64,000 nt of DNA from Toxoplasma gondii ME49 (taxonomy: Eukaryota > Apicomplexa > Conoidasida > Eucoccidiorida > Sarcocystidae): the NCBI RefSeq assembly GCF_000006565.2, contig NC_031477.1, positions 3,132,043 to 3,196,042 of the forward strand, read 5' to 3'. Each line of letters opens with the position of its first letter. Within the stretch, counting starts at the first letter, position 1. The notes below the pieces were generated by a model, which ran no database searches, was not told the DNA's origin, and worked only from the letters and a program-made list of their open reading frames with translations. Made by a program: the position numbers and the translations under genes. Shown in pieces: positions 27,291 through 41,051 of the stretch.

Positions 27291-30200
27291 TTGTATGGGC
27301 AGATGCCGACGTAGATATCGAGATATAGACATTGATGTAGATGTGAACCTGTTTCACAGACATGTGGAAATAGATCGGCGTTTCGTTTATTCAGGGATGG
27401 GGTTGGTCGAGGAAACTTGGATTGGCGTTTGAATCTTTGAAAAAAAGTCTCTTGCTGCAGCTGTGCAGTCAAGACCCATCGGCGCGAGTGCATCCACTGT
27501 TCTGCGTCTGCTGTGTCTTTCATGGCTTCACCGCGTTCGTAGCGATTCGTTTCGGAGCACTCTCGTCGTCCTCGATCTGTAGACTTCGGTCCGCGCTCTT
27601 GCTCGCAGTTTACCGCTCTCGGAACGGCAAGGATTCTACGGCTGCCTGTCTCTTTGTCTACCGATGACGAATAAATTTTCCGGATTTACAGTTGATTTCC
27701 ATTGATCGCTCAGACAAAGCGAGGCGTTTTCTTCTTTCTATTTGCTCTTCGTTCTCCTTGACTTCACTTTCGTTTTTCTCTCTGTCGTTCTCTCTTTCTC
27801 TCTTTTTCTCTCCCTTTCTTTTCTCTCTCGTTTCCTCTTGCTGTTTGTCACATTTTTACCTGCGGCGTGCCTCTCGTCTGCTTCTTCGTTTGCTGCGTTC
27901 AGCTGGCAGTTCAGACTGCGCGTTTCCTGCACTCTCGGCGCTTCTTTCGACGTCTGCGCCGTCGCCGTTTGTGGCGCCTGCGATGTTTGTGTTCTGTATG
28001 CTGCGTTATGCTCACCCCACCAGTGCGTTTTCGGATTGGCCGGCGCTGTCGGCTTTCCTCGGTTCCCTCGGCGCGTCGCCGGCGGCTGCGGCGACGTTGA
28101 AAGCAGTGCCTTTGCCTGCTCGCTCCCGCGGCTTCCCGGAGATGAGTCAGGCGCTCCTGGCGTCTGCAGGCGCTTGCGCAGTCGCGCAACGCCAGCGAGA
28201 GAAGTTCTACATAACCACGGCCATCAACTACACGAACGGTCCGCCGCATATGGGTCATGTGTATGAAATCGTGACTTCCGATGCGTTGGCGCGCTTCCAT
28301 CGCATTGCCGGAAGAGACGTTTTCTTCCTCACGGGGACCGACGAACATGGGCAGAAGATCGCGAACACAGCCGAGCGTCTGGGGAAGACCCCCCAGGAGA
28401 TTTGCGACTTCTACGCGGCAGGTTTTCAGGCGATGAACGCGAAGCTGTGCGTCTCGAATGACCAGTACATCCGCACGACGCAGGCCGCCCACAAAGCTGT
28501 CTGTCAGTGGCTGTGGAAGCGCGTGCAGGAGCGGGGAGACATCTACCTCGATACATACGTCGGGTGGTACAACGAACGCGAGGAGACGTTCGTCAGCGAG
28601 AGCGAGGCGCGGCTGACGGACTACAAAGATCCGACTACCGGCAAGCCTCTGCAGAAGATGGAGGAGCCGTCGTACTTCTTCCGGATGAGCAAGTACCAGG
28701 CGCGACTGGTGAAGCACATCAACGAGAACCCGGACTTCATTCGGCCCGAAGAAAGAAGAAAAAACATCCTTAAGCGTCTCGAGGAACCTCTCCTCGATCT
28801 GTCCTGCAGTCGCACGACCTTCTCCTGGGGCGTCCCCGTCCCCGGAGACGAAAAACATGTCATGTACGTCTGGTTCGATGCCTTGACCAACTACTACTCA
28901 GGTGAGTGCAGAGCGACAGACAGAGTCGCGAGGCAAAACGCAAGTAGAAAGAAAACGGAAAAAACGCGAGAAAAACACTCGGCAAACGGCGAACAGGCCG
29001 GGCGAAAGACCCTGCGAAAGCGCACGAGGAGATAGAAATAAAAAATGCACCTCAGAGGAAAGGAAGAGAAAGGCCAGAGAGCGAAACGAGTCTCAGAATC
29101 GCGCAGCCGAGCTTTCCCCGCGGCCCTGCATGCTGACACCGCGCTTCTCCAAGGGCAGAACGCTATACTCGGTCTGTTCAAAAGCGCAAACTTGCTTCAG
29201 TCCTGTCACATACACTTATCCCTATAAATAAAATGTAGGGATCTAAGCTGGCAAAGGTGATTCCACCTGTCATCCGCAGAATAAATGTATAGGCAGTCTG
29301 CATCCATAGATCTTGATATGACGTCGCCCCCAACCTGTTCATATGTATATATGGATATATGCATATATGTATGTATGTATGTGTGTATACATTTGTATAC
29401 TTCGATTCATTAGTATACGTATATATATATATATGTATATATGTATATGTATATATGTATATCAGTGTGTGTGTGAATAGGTGGGTCTCAGTGTACGTGT
29501 GTAGATGCGCATTTGTGAGTGTTGTGTTCAGCAACGGTGATGAATGACGGAGCACGAGCGTCGTTTTGGCCGGCGGACGTACACATCATCGGGAAGGACA
29601 TTGTATGGTTTCACACGGTGATTTGGCCATGCATGCTGATGGCGGCGGATCTGCCGTTGCCGAAGTGCGTCTTTGGCCATGGATTCGTGACTGCGGCAGA
29701 CGGGGAGAAGATGTCCAAGAGTTTAGGAAATGTGGTGGATCCGAACGACATTTTGCAGGCGCACGACGCCGACAGTTTCCGTTTCTACTTGGTGCGGGAG
29801 ACAAAGTTCGGGAGCGACTTGCGATTCGACGAAGACGCCTTGACCGCGACGACAAACGCGGAGCTGGCGGACACTTTGGGGAACCTGGTGCACCGCGCAA
29901 CGTCGCTCTGTGTGAAGTTTTGCGAGGGGAAGGTACCGCCAGTTTCTCTGCCCGCGGAGGGGAAAGCTCCGTTCTCGATTCCAGACACCGTCGGTGAGAT
30001 GGAGCGGTTGGTGGGCCAGTTTGGTCTGCGCGAGGCTCTCGAGGTAGCGATGAATGCCTGCAGAGAGGCGAACAAATTCCTCACCGACTGGGCACCCTGG
30101 AGCCTCACCGATTCGACTGAGAAGCAACGCGTCGTTCGCGGCGCGCTGGAGGCCGTCTTCGTGTTGGGTCACCTCCTCGAACCTTTCATCCCCGTCACAG

Positions 30201-30934
30201 CCGATCACATCTTCAAGAAACTGAACACAGCGCCGAAGACGCTGGCGGACCTCAGTCCGTGGTTTGACAATCTCGTTCCCGGAACGCCCGTGGAGGTCGG
30301 AGACATTCTCTTCGCGAAGAAGAAAGTCGAGAAGGTGGCTGAAATCTTTCTGCAAAAATGCGAGCTGCGTGTCGGGTACGTTGTCTCAGCAGAGCCCCAC
30401 CCTCACTGTCTGAAGGACCCAAAGATGCCGCCGTTCGTCGTTCTCTCCGTCGCCTTCACCCTCGACGCGAGCGCCTCGCGCACGGCCGTCGTCCTACTCT
30501 CCGAGAGAGAGAAAAACGCCCCCGAAAAGCTGGTCGGAAAAGCCGTGGTGGTGCTGGCGAACGTGAAGCCGTTTACGGTCAAGGGCGTTCTCAGTCAGGT
30601 TCTCGTTCTCGCGGCAAAGACGGATTCCAACGCCATGGAGGCGACGCTGCTCACCGTTGCCGTCGACCCAGCGGCTGCGCCAGAACAGACAACTCCCCTC
30701 ACGGGATCGCTCATTCAAGCGCCAGGATTCCCACCCGCGCTGCGAGCCAGAGAAAACCTAAAAACCACGGAAATGAAAGCTGCTGCCCTCTGCGCTGAGG
30801 CCAACCGAGCTGTCGCTCTCGACGGTGTCGGACCTCTGCAGGTCGTCGATGCCTCGGGGCATGTTCGGCAAGGCGTCAGCGTCGTTGTGGCTCCGGAGAC
30901 CCCCTGCCAAGGGCGCCTTTCTCTCGCGCTTTAA
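26578..30934 (+). CDS. MetRS: Methionyl-tRNA synthetase with N-terminal GST-like and C-terminal tRNA-binding domains
   Basis: It charges tRNA-Met with methionine (EC 6.1.1.10). Three exons join in phase: 26578-27106, 27903-28901 (an acceptor at 27915 is also in phase) and 29532-30934; 976 residues, TAA at 30932. The start ATG begins MSTMTGSS. Residues 1-176 form a thioredoxin/GST-like extension with a Pro/Ala/Ser insert, the type that docks synthetases into multi-enzyme complexes. The class I catalytic core has HMGH at 292-295 (GPPHMGHVYEI) and KMSKS at 569-573. It lacks the Cys-rich zinc knuckle and reads YVGWYNEREETFV then EEPSYFFRMSKYQ, as in zinc-less bacterial and organellar enzymes. The alpha-helical anticodon domain follows. 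From about residue 780 an EMAPII/Arc1p-type OB fold is visible (CELRVGYVVSAEPHP, later NVKPFTVKGVLSQVLVLAA). Intron 1 carries a TA run at 27254-27287. Confidence 0.94.
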
Positions 30935-32509
30935 GGAGAAAGGGGAGATGTCAGGACGACAAGTCTCCGTCCGTGTGCTCCACCTTATATACACAGTGGA
31001 TGAGTCAAATACCTATTTCGACCTTCCTGCCAGGGTGCGTCTCGGCCTTTCTACGATGCCAAGACTGGTAACGACAGCGGCGTCCTCGCAGGGGTGCGAG
31101 AGAGCTCGAAAGAGACCGAGGACTCTCGCGTGCGAGGCCCAGTCCCAGTCCGGTCGCCCTGGGAGAAGTCACCTCTGAGCCAGGAGTTTTTACAAGTTTT
31201 TGCACTGCGGCTCCTTCCGAGAATGTGTGCACGTGGAGTAGAACCGAGGGGAACGGAGCGGGCGGACTTTGCGAGGGACGACTGCTGGGTGCCAGAAAGA
31301 AAAAGAATGGGCAAACAGAGGCGAGTACACAGACAAGCTAGACTCCAGAGGAGAAACAGAAGAGTCTCTGATAGCGTCCCCATGGGGATGAGACTCGAGG
31401 ACACAAAGACGCAACTTGAGGCGGAAAGATGGGTGAGGGAACTCGCAGTGGAGAGAGATGACTGCGGGAGTAGAGGCGACGCAGAAGTGTAGAGACGACG
31501 AGGGGCAGAGACTGAAAGCGAGAACGTATACGAGACAGGAACGAGGCGATCGGACTGCTTGGAACTTTGGTCACCTCTCACGAAATCTATAATGTGCGTA
31601 CTGTTGCATTTGTGTACCGGGGAAGAGCTTTTTGCTTCACCGCATACCATGGCCTGGGGCTGTAAGTAACGTTGGCTAGTGAATGTGTCTTTGGTTTTCA
31701 AATTGTGATGCGGTTTTCGGCAAAACGTGGACTTCCTTGTGCGACGGCCGAGCAGGACCTTTGCACTCTGTGTGTGAAGTAAAACTCTTTAAGAAACAAA
31801 TCACGATTCTAGAGTCGGAAACACAGAACTGCAAGTGGAGAAACACCTGCCGCTCCTCGAGCCTTCTTCGCGCACACCCAAGAGAGAGACTGCATGCAAG
31901 ACAAAGAAGAGTGTATAAATATGTAGAGCCCCGTCCTCTCTGCTTTCGTTGCATTCTCTCAGCTGCACTTGCTCACGTTCATTTCTCTGCGTCCAACTTT
32001 CTTGCCGCTTCCCAACATCCTGTCGCAATTCGCGTACCCCGGCAAAAAAGCCCCGTCAGCTACGCTAAGTCGGAGGGAAGCAAGTGGATTTCGAATGTGG
32101 TGCGTTCCGCGAACTTCCAAAGTTTCTTCCAAGCTGACGAAAAACGATTTCAAAGAAATGTGCATCTAGAGGACCGCTGTGGAGATCTGTGTGGCTACCG
32201 ATCAAAAACACATGCATATACGCATGTCGCATGCATACATGCTATGCGTTCATACACACGAGTGTGTACTACGTTAGCACATGCAAGCACAGATATGTGG
32301 AGAGACAGAGACACTGAAAAAAAAGCGAACGCGTCTCCTGGAACAAGCTGCCGAGAGTTCGGTGGTGGAGAGAAACAGCAAAGTCAATCCTCCCGATGCT
32401 TGCCCAGATACACCTTTTCTATCTTCCCCTTCCACTGGTAGACTTGTACACCCGCAAATGTCCCATGCTTGAACCCTGCGTCTGCGCGCATTGAAAGTCT
32501 ACATACAAG

Positions 32510-32549
<40 letters not shown>

Positions 32550-33942
32550 TAAGATGGCTCTATTTATTTGCATATGTCATTTTGGATTCGTCATTCTGGA
32601 TGAGCTGAGAATTACAGGTGTGACTGCTGCGCTGCGCGCCAAGTTGTTTTCTGTCTTCAGTGGCGTTTTGGCTTCCACGGAAATCGTGTCGGGCATGCAG
32701 CGAGACAAAACGCAATTAGCACGCGGGGGAGAGTGAGCTTCGCGTCTCTTCTCGTCTGGGTCAAGAATCCAAGAAAGAGGACCTGCATGTTCTAGAGAGA
32801 GAGACAGCCTCGAGGTGCCGCTGCAAGCGGCGAACGCCTCTTATCGTTTTTGTGTCCAACCTTTCTCTTCCTTTTTGTTTGTTTCCCCACATGTCCCCGC
32901 GTTTGTTTGTGCACCAGGGGCAAGAACGCACGCGATGGAAAAGCTTTGTCGCATTTCTTTCTTCTCTCCTTGCACTGGAGACGAACGCGATGGAGAGGAA
33001 AAGGGGAATCACGGCCATGCTGCTTTTTCTCTTCTCTGTGCGAGAACTGCATGACCTGTCTTCTTGCCGGTTTTCGTCTCGATTCTTCCGCTCTCCACAT
33101 TCCTTGAAAGTTGTTTGTCTCCCATCTCTCTACAGTCAAGGCCTGCGTAGACCGTCGCTTGATCTGCGCGGCTTACAGTACACATGCACATGAGAACAAG
33201 TTAGAGCATCTACAAAAATCTTCTACATCTTCGTGGAGTTGTTTGTGGTCTTGTTCACAGATATGTATGCATGCGAGGAAAGTTCATGTCGTTTATTCTA
33301 AGAACAAACGCGGAACTTGGATGGGTGGCGTCTGTGTTGGAGTATTCTCCAGAGGAAATCGCTCAGAAGTTCTGGCTTCGCATTTCAGGCGCCTCCACAC
33401 ATATCCCGGATACACCCCAAAAGACGTTCGTGAATACCCACTCAGTGGGCTGTGTCTCCGTTTCTTTACATGCGGCCGCAGCTCGCCATGCTTCGGACTT
33501 TTCAGAATTAACATTTGCACCTTTTTCCAGAAGAAAACGCAGCACTCCGTCTCTCATGTTCAGCGGATGGGCGGAAACAAACTGCCTTCTTAGTTGTGTC
33601 TCTGTTGACGGATATGAGGAAATGGAAGAGAAAAGGCACAGAAGGAAAAGAGAACGAAGGCACTGAGACACGAAAAAAAGTGAAAGGAGAGAGGGAGATT
33701 CACGACTCGAAGAGGTAAAGATACGTCTCTCTTTTCGACAAAGACGAAGACCAGATCCGAGTTTCACCGATCTCGCTCTCTCAGTCTGACATGCGCGTTT
33801 GTCTCTCCATCTTGTTCTGACGTTCCTCCTGCGGTGCCGTTCTATACGCGAGAAAGACCTGTCTGCATCGAATGCTCTCTTTGCCTTCGACCTCTTGTCG
33901 ATGTCCTCCCCTTCCTCAACCTTTTCAGTTGCGTGTGGGGAC
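30935..33942. other. Convergent 3' region between synthetase and cullin genes
   Basis: It holds the two 3' untranslated regions. A purine-rich stretch lies at about 31080-31500, and a 35-bp TA microsatellite at 32513-32547. I see no exon with motifs. AATAAA-like signals are not clear enough to call. Confidence 0.6.
32513..32547. repeat. (TA)n microsatellite
   Basis: A pure alternating AT run of about 35 bp lies in the convergent 3' region. It is a likely length-polymorphic marker. Confidence 0.92.
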
Positions 33943-36900
33943 CTAGGCGACGTATCGATACAGATTGGTGTTTTCTGCGTCTCTCTCCAAGAATTCGCGT
34001 TCGATCAAATGCTCCAGGCGCTTCTTTATCAGTTTCGGATTCGGCTTGAAGAAACTCAGCTGACTCAGAACTTCTGCCAAGAGCTGCTGGTGTTGCATTG
34101 TCTGAGGGGAGGACAAACACGGCGCGAGGAACGAGCGACTCGCTTTTCCTGTCTTGTCGCCTCCCATCGAAGAAAAATGCCGGGCGTCTACGATTGCCCT
34201 TTCACTCCACAGCTGTCGCCGTGTCTCTGCTTGTCCCCCCATGTTCCCTCGATACATTAAAGTCTCCCCTTCCTTATTCTCTCTGTTGTGTTCTCTCTCT
34301 TTCGAAACTGTCTCTCTCGACTGAGGGCCTACCTTCCTCGCCTTCATAATTCTCACTATTGCCGCCTCAATAGCGATGGATCGATCCTCTTCGACGCGTT
34401 CTGCAGACGAAGATCCACACATGAGAACATCTGGCGGCTGACGAGAGTTAGAAGGAAAGAGAAAGAAGAAAATTCTCTGTGCGGGGCGATTGTGTTTTCG
34501 CGCGAACAACGCTGACTCATCGCCTCAGAGTACGTCTCCAAACTGCGCTGATACACTCCGCCCACAGCAGCGTGCAGAGGGCAACTCTGGCTTCTTCGTC
34601 ACGTATGTCTTGCTCTTCTCCCTTTCTCCTTAACTCTCTCTGTTTCTCTCGCTCTTTCTTCCCCGACAAGAAGGCCAGACTGGGAGAGACAGAGGCATCC
34701 ACGGAGCAATCGAGGCAGAAACAGAGGCTGAAGGAACGACCGGCGCGAGAGAGAACAGAGACGAGAAAAGAGGAAGGGAAGGTGCGACGCAAGCGAGGAA
34801 TCAGCGAGAGGCAAGGGCGCAGGAAGAGACGAAGAGAAGATGTGGGCAAAAACGTCGCGAGACAACGAGGACAAGAGGCGAAACAGACAGCAGACAGCGC
34901 AGCGACCGAAAAAGGAAACAGCAAGAAGACGGAACAGAAGATGAACAAAGAGAAGAACGCGGAACGCACGAGGAGAAGAAAAACGGAACGCGAGAGGAAC
35001 GAACAAGCCACCGTACCTCGCGATTGGACTTCCTCTTGAACGGGAGTAGGTATTTTGATCTTTCGGTTGAGGCAGGTAAACCCCGAGTTCACCGCGTACG
35101 CATCATCACTCAGCTGTACAGGCACACGGGAGAAAAAGGCAAAACAAATGACGAAAAATCGCAGAAAAATCGCAGAAAAATGCAGAAAAAGACCCTCGAC
35201 GCTCCCGAACCTTCGGCGCCTCGGACTGGACGCCGGGTGATCTCTGCTTCGCAGGAAAGACAAATGGCCCAAAAGAAAACGCTAAAAGTTCTTTTTAGAG
35301 CCATGGTCCACACAGTACATTTGAGAGGGCGATCTTTCACGTTGTGCATGCTTTTTCCCTCGACTGAGATGAGGGGGCTGCTCTCCACTTTGCAGATGCG
35401 TGCTTCGACTTTTTCGCTGAAGGCGCCTTGACCAAAGAAAAGCTTCGAGTCATGGCAGGAAACTTCGCAACAGAGATGTATGCCAAGAGGTGCCTCATTC
35501 GCGTCTCGTTCCCTCTCATGGGTCTATTTGAGACCTTTCCTCTGTTCTCTTCTGTCTCGCGAAAAGACTTCTCTTCTTTCTTCCTTCTGAAGCTCTCTCT
35601 TTTGTCTGTCTTTCGGAGCTTTTCCGTCCCTGCGTATGTCTCTCTCCCTTGCAGGGCCTTCGTCTCTTGCTCCGTTCATCGGCACCTTTGCTCGTTTCAG
35701 ACGCAAGGCTGGTGCCCATCAGGCCTTCGCGTGTGGGGAAGGCCTTTCGCACACCTCGAGTCTCCTCAGTTTCGACAGTCACCTTTTTGATGATTTTGAA
35801 TCTGCCAAGGAAGAAGCTCGCGAGCATTTTCTTCGCCGTCGCGTCGTCGAGGCCAAGAGCGGCGGTGATGGTCGACAGAGAGAGTTGAGGATCTACTCGA
35901 GGGCCATTTTGCTCGGCCTCGGATCGCTGGTGCGCCGACTCCCAGTTGAAAAGCAGCAAGACACAAGCTTGGTATGTGTTGCAGATAAAGTCATGTCTCT
36001 TCTGAAACATTGCGCTCACAGACGCCGTCCCTGCAAGCAAAGCAAAGATCAGCCGAAGAGTGGAAGAGGGGCAGAGAGGAAGCGAGAGACAGGTGGGCCA
36101 GGATAAAAACTGTGGAAGCGCGACGCGCGAGGAGAGGGCAAGACGAAGAGAAATGTGTGAGGAAGGGAGAGGAAAAACGACGAGAGAAACCACGGGCAAC
36201 GGAGGCACAGGCGACCGGTGAGAGCGTCCGGGGCGCGAATTGTGACAGAGCACCGATCAACCTCCCTCTTGCGGCGACAGAAAGAGACGAGTGGAGAAAA
36301 AGGAGGCAAGACGCAGGAGCGAGGGGGGAGAGAGAGACGCGGACGGTGGCGCAGAGAGCGGAGAAGAGAGACAAGGAAGAAGCAAACCCAAAGAGAGGAA
36401 AGGAGAGAGGGACAGAAAGAGCGTCCTTGGCGGACTCTCTCTCTCTCCACCCACTGAAGGAGGTCGCTTTCGACTGCAGAGGCAGCCTGAAGCATGTCTC
36501 TTGAGGCGCGCGCGCCTTCGAACGCCTGTCCCGGTGCAGAAGAGCAAACGATTGCAGGGAAACAAAGAGAAACAAGAGAAAAGGAGAGACAGGAGTTGAC
36601 CGGCGAAGCAAAGAGAAAACTTACCTAAAGCTGGGATCCACGTGACCCGCCGGTGCTGAGTCTGACTTGCGTAAAACTTTTCGAAGACGGTCTGACAAAG
36701 CTGCATGGAGGCGGGAAGGTTGACCGGGGCCGCTGAAAAAGAAACGAAATCCGTTGCATGCAGAAGTTCCTCCACCTGCTGCCACTGTCTTGTTCTCTCT
36801 CTCTCGGTTTCTTCCTCGTCTCTCATATCTTCGTCTCCGTCTCTCCTGCTCTCTTTGGTGTCTGTTTCCTCTGCGTTGACGCGTTCCGCTGTCTGCTTTT

Positions 36901-39900
36901 CGTTCCTTTCTTACTTGGATAGGTAGGCCAGTATCCGGTGGTGAGGATTTGGACGGAGAATTCGATGCCGTCGACGAAGGCGACTCCGTGACCTGTGGCG
37001 CCGGTTTGCATGTGAGCGCTTGCGCTGGAGACAGACACTCTTTCGAGGAGCTTTTCGACAGTTTTCTCTTCGTTTTCTCCAGAGACGGAAGCCTGTGCCT
37101 CGCCAGCTTCCGCCTCTGCTGGCCTTTTCTGCTTCTCCTCGGAAATCCACGCGAGGAACTTGCGGTAGGTGTCTGCAGCTCCATTCAGGTCGTGGAGCAT
37201 CCCCTCCAGCTTCGAGGTGAAGTGGGCACCGCACTTGAGCTTCAATTTTCCAATGACGCTTTTCTCCAAGTCCTCGCTCGCAGACGTCTCGTGCAGCAGA
37301 CGTCGAGCGAGTTGCGAGCTGAAAAAGAAACCTCGAGAACTTGGGAAAAGGAGATCAACGAGAAAAGGACAGGACAGCGGGGGAGAGAAACAGAGACGAG
37401 GAGGGAAAAGAACGAAAGGGAGAAAGGAGACCAGAACTGAGCAAGCGAAGCGAAGCGAGGAGCGATACGAAAGGCGAAGAGTCATGGAGAGAAGAAGTTA
37501 AAGGAGACGAAAGAGAGAAGGCTGTGCAGAGATGAAGAAGGAAGAAGAGAGACGAAGACAGGAGAATGACGACAGGAGAAGATGGAGGAAGACGCAAGCC
37601 GACGGAGGAGCGAAATACACAAAGAAGATGAAAAGAGAACACAGAGCACCTAAGACACCCAGAAGACGAAGAGAACGAGAGAAACAAGAGAGGAAAAACA
37701 CAACTGTCTCAGTCGCAAAACGCATCTGTCTTTCACTTGTCTTCTAACCGGTAACATTCGGCGAAAACATCTTTTTCGGTGACATAGTTGAACATTTCGA
37801 CGACCCGGACAAGCATGCTCTCGATTTGTTCTTCACTTCTCTTCTCGCCTGCATGCGAACGCACCGCATCTCTGAGACAGTTTGACCTTTTTACGAAACC
37901 GAAAAGGAAATCCCCAACCTCTGTGGCAACCAAATCCCTGCCCGGAACAAAAACGAAGCGACGAAATAAGCACAAGAAACCGACGCGGCATCGAAGGCCA
38001 TCCGTCTGCCTCCAAGTCCGCGATGTCGGGGAATAAAAGGAACTGAGTCTCTCTGCAAAAGAAGAGGCAAAGTCACCCGTTCTCTGAGGAAGCGACTCTG
38101 CTGCGCGTCTCAACGAAAAGGCTGCTTCCTCGAGAGGCGCGAAGAACGCAACTTCTCAGCCGTTGTGTTTCGCTTTTTTGTTCATCATCCGCACACGATC
38201 TCCCCTTTGTCTTGACGACCGCGAGCGCCTGCCGCAGATCGAGTTCTCCTCACTTGTTTTCTTCAGGAGGCGGTCGCAGAAAATCGCCAGCAGGTGAGCG
38301 AAACTTTGTCGGCCCATGTCGCGATTTACAAAGTGTTCAAACGCTGAGAAAGTCAGACCGTCACACAGTTCCAGTCGGACGAAAGCTCAAGAGAAGAGAG
38401 AAGCTAGGCAACGAGACGGAGAGACGAAGCGACAGTGGAAGAAAATGGGGAGCCAGAAAGAGAAAAGGAGGAAGCGAAGGACTGAGGCATTTGAAGACGA
38501 AGGAGATACACAACTGGAAATGAAGTCCTCCGTTGGCGCATACACAGATACATGCAACGAAACAGAAACAGAGAAAAGTCCCTAGACATGTTCAGTCTTA
38601 ACTCCACATGTACAAGAGCAACTACACAGCTCTAAATTCCTAGTCACTCCCATGCACACATGTAGATACATATACATATATATATATATATACATATATA
38701 CATATACATATATATATATATATAAATGTACATGTATATGCATACGACCAAGAAAGGATTACATGGTATTATACGGAGAAATTGTCGTTTGCGCAGCGAG
38801 GTGCAGCTGCGGCGGAGGCACTGGCTCTGAGTGTTTTCCGACCTTCTTTGAGAGATTTCTGGAAGAGCGGGTCAGGCGCACTCGAGAGCGCCCCGCTGTC
38901 CCTGCCGGCATCGCTCCATGGTGTCTCCTCGCATGGGCGAAAGAGCTTTTGTTGTGGGGAGACGCCGAGCAGAGAGCGCGAAGAAGAGGCCGGCGAAGAG
39001 AGAAGAAAGCACTCTTCGAGAACCTTCTTCGACCGTTCATGCAGATCCAGGAGCTGCTGAACGAAAGCCGCGTCAGTCTGCTGCGCCTCCGCAATCGACG
39101 CAGAACCGGAAGGCCGCGACGCAGGAGACGGCGAAGCCGGCGGCGAGGCAGAGGGAGGAGAAGAAGCCGGCTCGAGTTGTGCGAGGCGTTGGTCGACGAT
39201 CTACAGAGGATCCGCGCAGAGTTCGCAAAAAGCAACGGCAGACCTGTACATCTTCGCCTCCAGTTTCCACTGGCCTCTATGCCTTTGCAGGCCGCCACCA
39301 AGGCACTTCAGTGCATAAAGAAAATCGCACGGCACAAAAAGACTCGCCATCTCCTCCACGGAAAAACCGTCAGACACAAACATGCACACACCGGTAGTCA
39401 AGCACCTAACACTGGTCTGTGTTTATATATGCATATATATATATATATATATGTAAATAGATGTTCACCTGCACTTGAGCACCTGGTATGCATGCGCATA
39501 AATATATATATATATATATCCATATCTATCTATATAGACAGATATATTGATGTATAGTTTCACGCGTGCATCAGGAGAGGCATATGCATGTTAATATATA
39601 TATTCGGATGTGCCTGACTTTGTTTCCTTGGCTGGTGACGAAGTTTTTGAATGTCAGGGCGATTGCTTCGACGCCGCCGTCGACGTAGGTGAAGAGTCTG
39701 TGCGCGAGTCTGAGCTCCTGTCTCCTGTCTCGAGCGAGGAGAAATTCGATGGCAGTGTTTTTCTCCAGAAGTTGATCTTGTCGCGCCGAGAGAAGCGCAT
39801 CGAAGACCACCGCCTGGAGCTTCAGCTTCGTCGATCTATGCAGAATCATGGCGCATCGATTCTGTTCCGCCAGCAGAGCTTCCTGTTGACGAAGAAAGCA

Positions 39901-40906
39901 AAAGCAGGTTCAGGTCAAGGGCAAGAATTCCGGATACTCAGTGCTTTGAACGACTCAACAACGCTCTGAAGAGCGGCGACCCCCGGCTACAGACAGTCTT
40001 AGAAAGTGGAGATTCTGGACGCCAGGTCGGTTGCAAGAAGGACTTCGAAACTTCAGCCTTGATTCGCCGCGACTCCTCGGAGACACCGACGCCAGTGTGA
40101 GAGTTTGCGGTTCCCCGCACCGCATGCAGAGAAGAACGCGCAGCAAGCGCAGACAGAGGGAGACAGAGGGAGACAGAGAGCTGGTCGCAGAAGAGAGATG
40201 GTTGTAGACGCACTAGACATGGAGACTGTAAAATCAAGAAAAGGAAAACAGGGAGCGACCGAGAGAAAAACCGGCTGACGCGCCGAGGGGGGAGAGACAG
40301 CAAAAACGTACGTTTCGTCTGGATCCACGTATCCGCGGAAGCGCGTTCACTACCTCAGGAGCATGTGTATGTAGATTTACATGTTCTGCTGGACTCCCCG
40401 ACCTCTGAAGAGTTTCCACTGGTTGCTCGGAATGGAAACGCGAACCTGTGCGTGGTGCATGTAGTCTGTGAAGGACAGGTTCACCACCCAAGAGGCAGAC
40501 ACGCGGGCGTAGTAATCTCTCGATTCAGGCAAGAGATAATCTTCCAGCTCTCGCTGGTACAGAGACAGGCCATTCGCGTCTAAGCCGATGTACATGAAGA
40601 CAACGTCTCCTAGCAGCTCTTCATCCACTCTCTCTCCTGGGCGCAGCAGGCGAAAAAGTTCACTTCCACCATCAAATGAAAGCTGTCGAAGCAGGTCCGA
40701 GCTCAGCCGGAGGCGTACGCCGCTACGCACCCCAGTCAGGAGTTCTTCTCTTTTCAATTTACCTTGGATCCCGCGAGCGAGAACACTCGCAGACCGCAAA
40801 CGCCTTCCCACTCGCCCTCTCGCGCTCTCACCCGTGGCCACCAACGAAACCCCCTTTCCACACAAATGTATGCATACACATATACATACATATGCATATA
40901 TATACA

Positions 40907-40950
<44 letters not shown>

Positions 40951-41016
40951 TACATACATATATGTGTAGATATATAGTTACATATGTCTACTTGTATACG
41001 TGAATATATGTCCGCA

Positions 41017-41051
<35 letters not shown>

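Noticed and set aside
27692..27902. Upstream extension of synthetase exon 2
   Set aside because: The open frame here is a pyrimidine tract (Phe/Ser/Leu-rich) typical of an intron 3' end, and the acceptor at 27901-27902 closes the phase with exon 1.
40308..40368. Possible extra cullin exon with GYVDPDETY in one frame
   Set aside because: The exon at 40636-40446 joins in phase to 39882-39619 and gives normal cullin sequence; no insert is needed.
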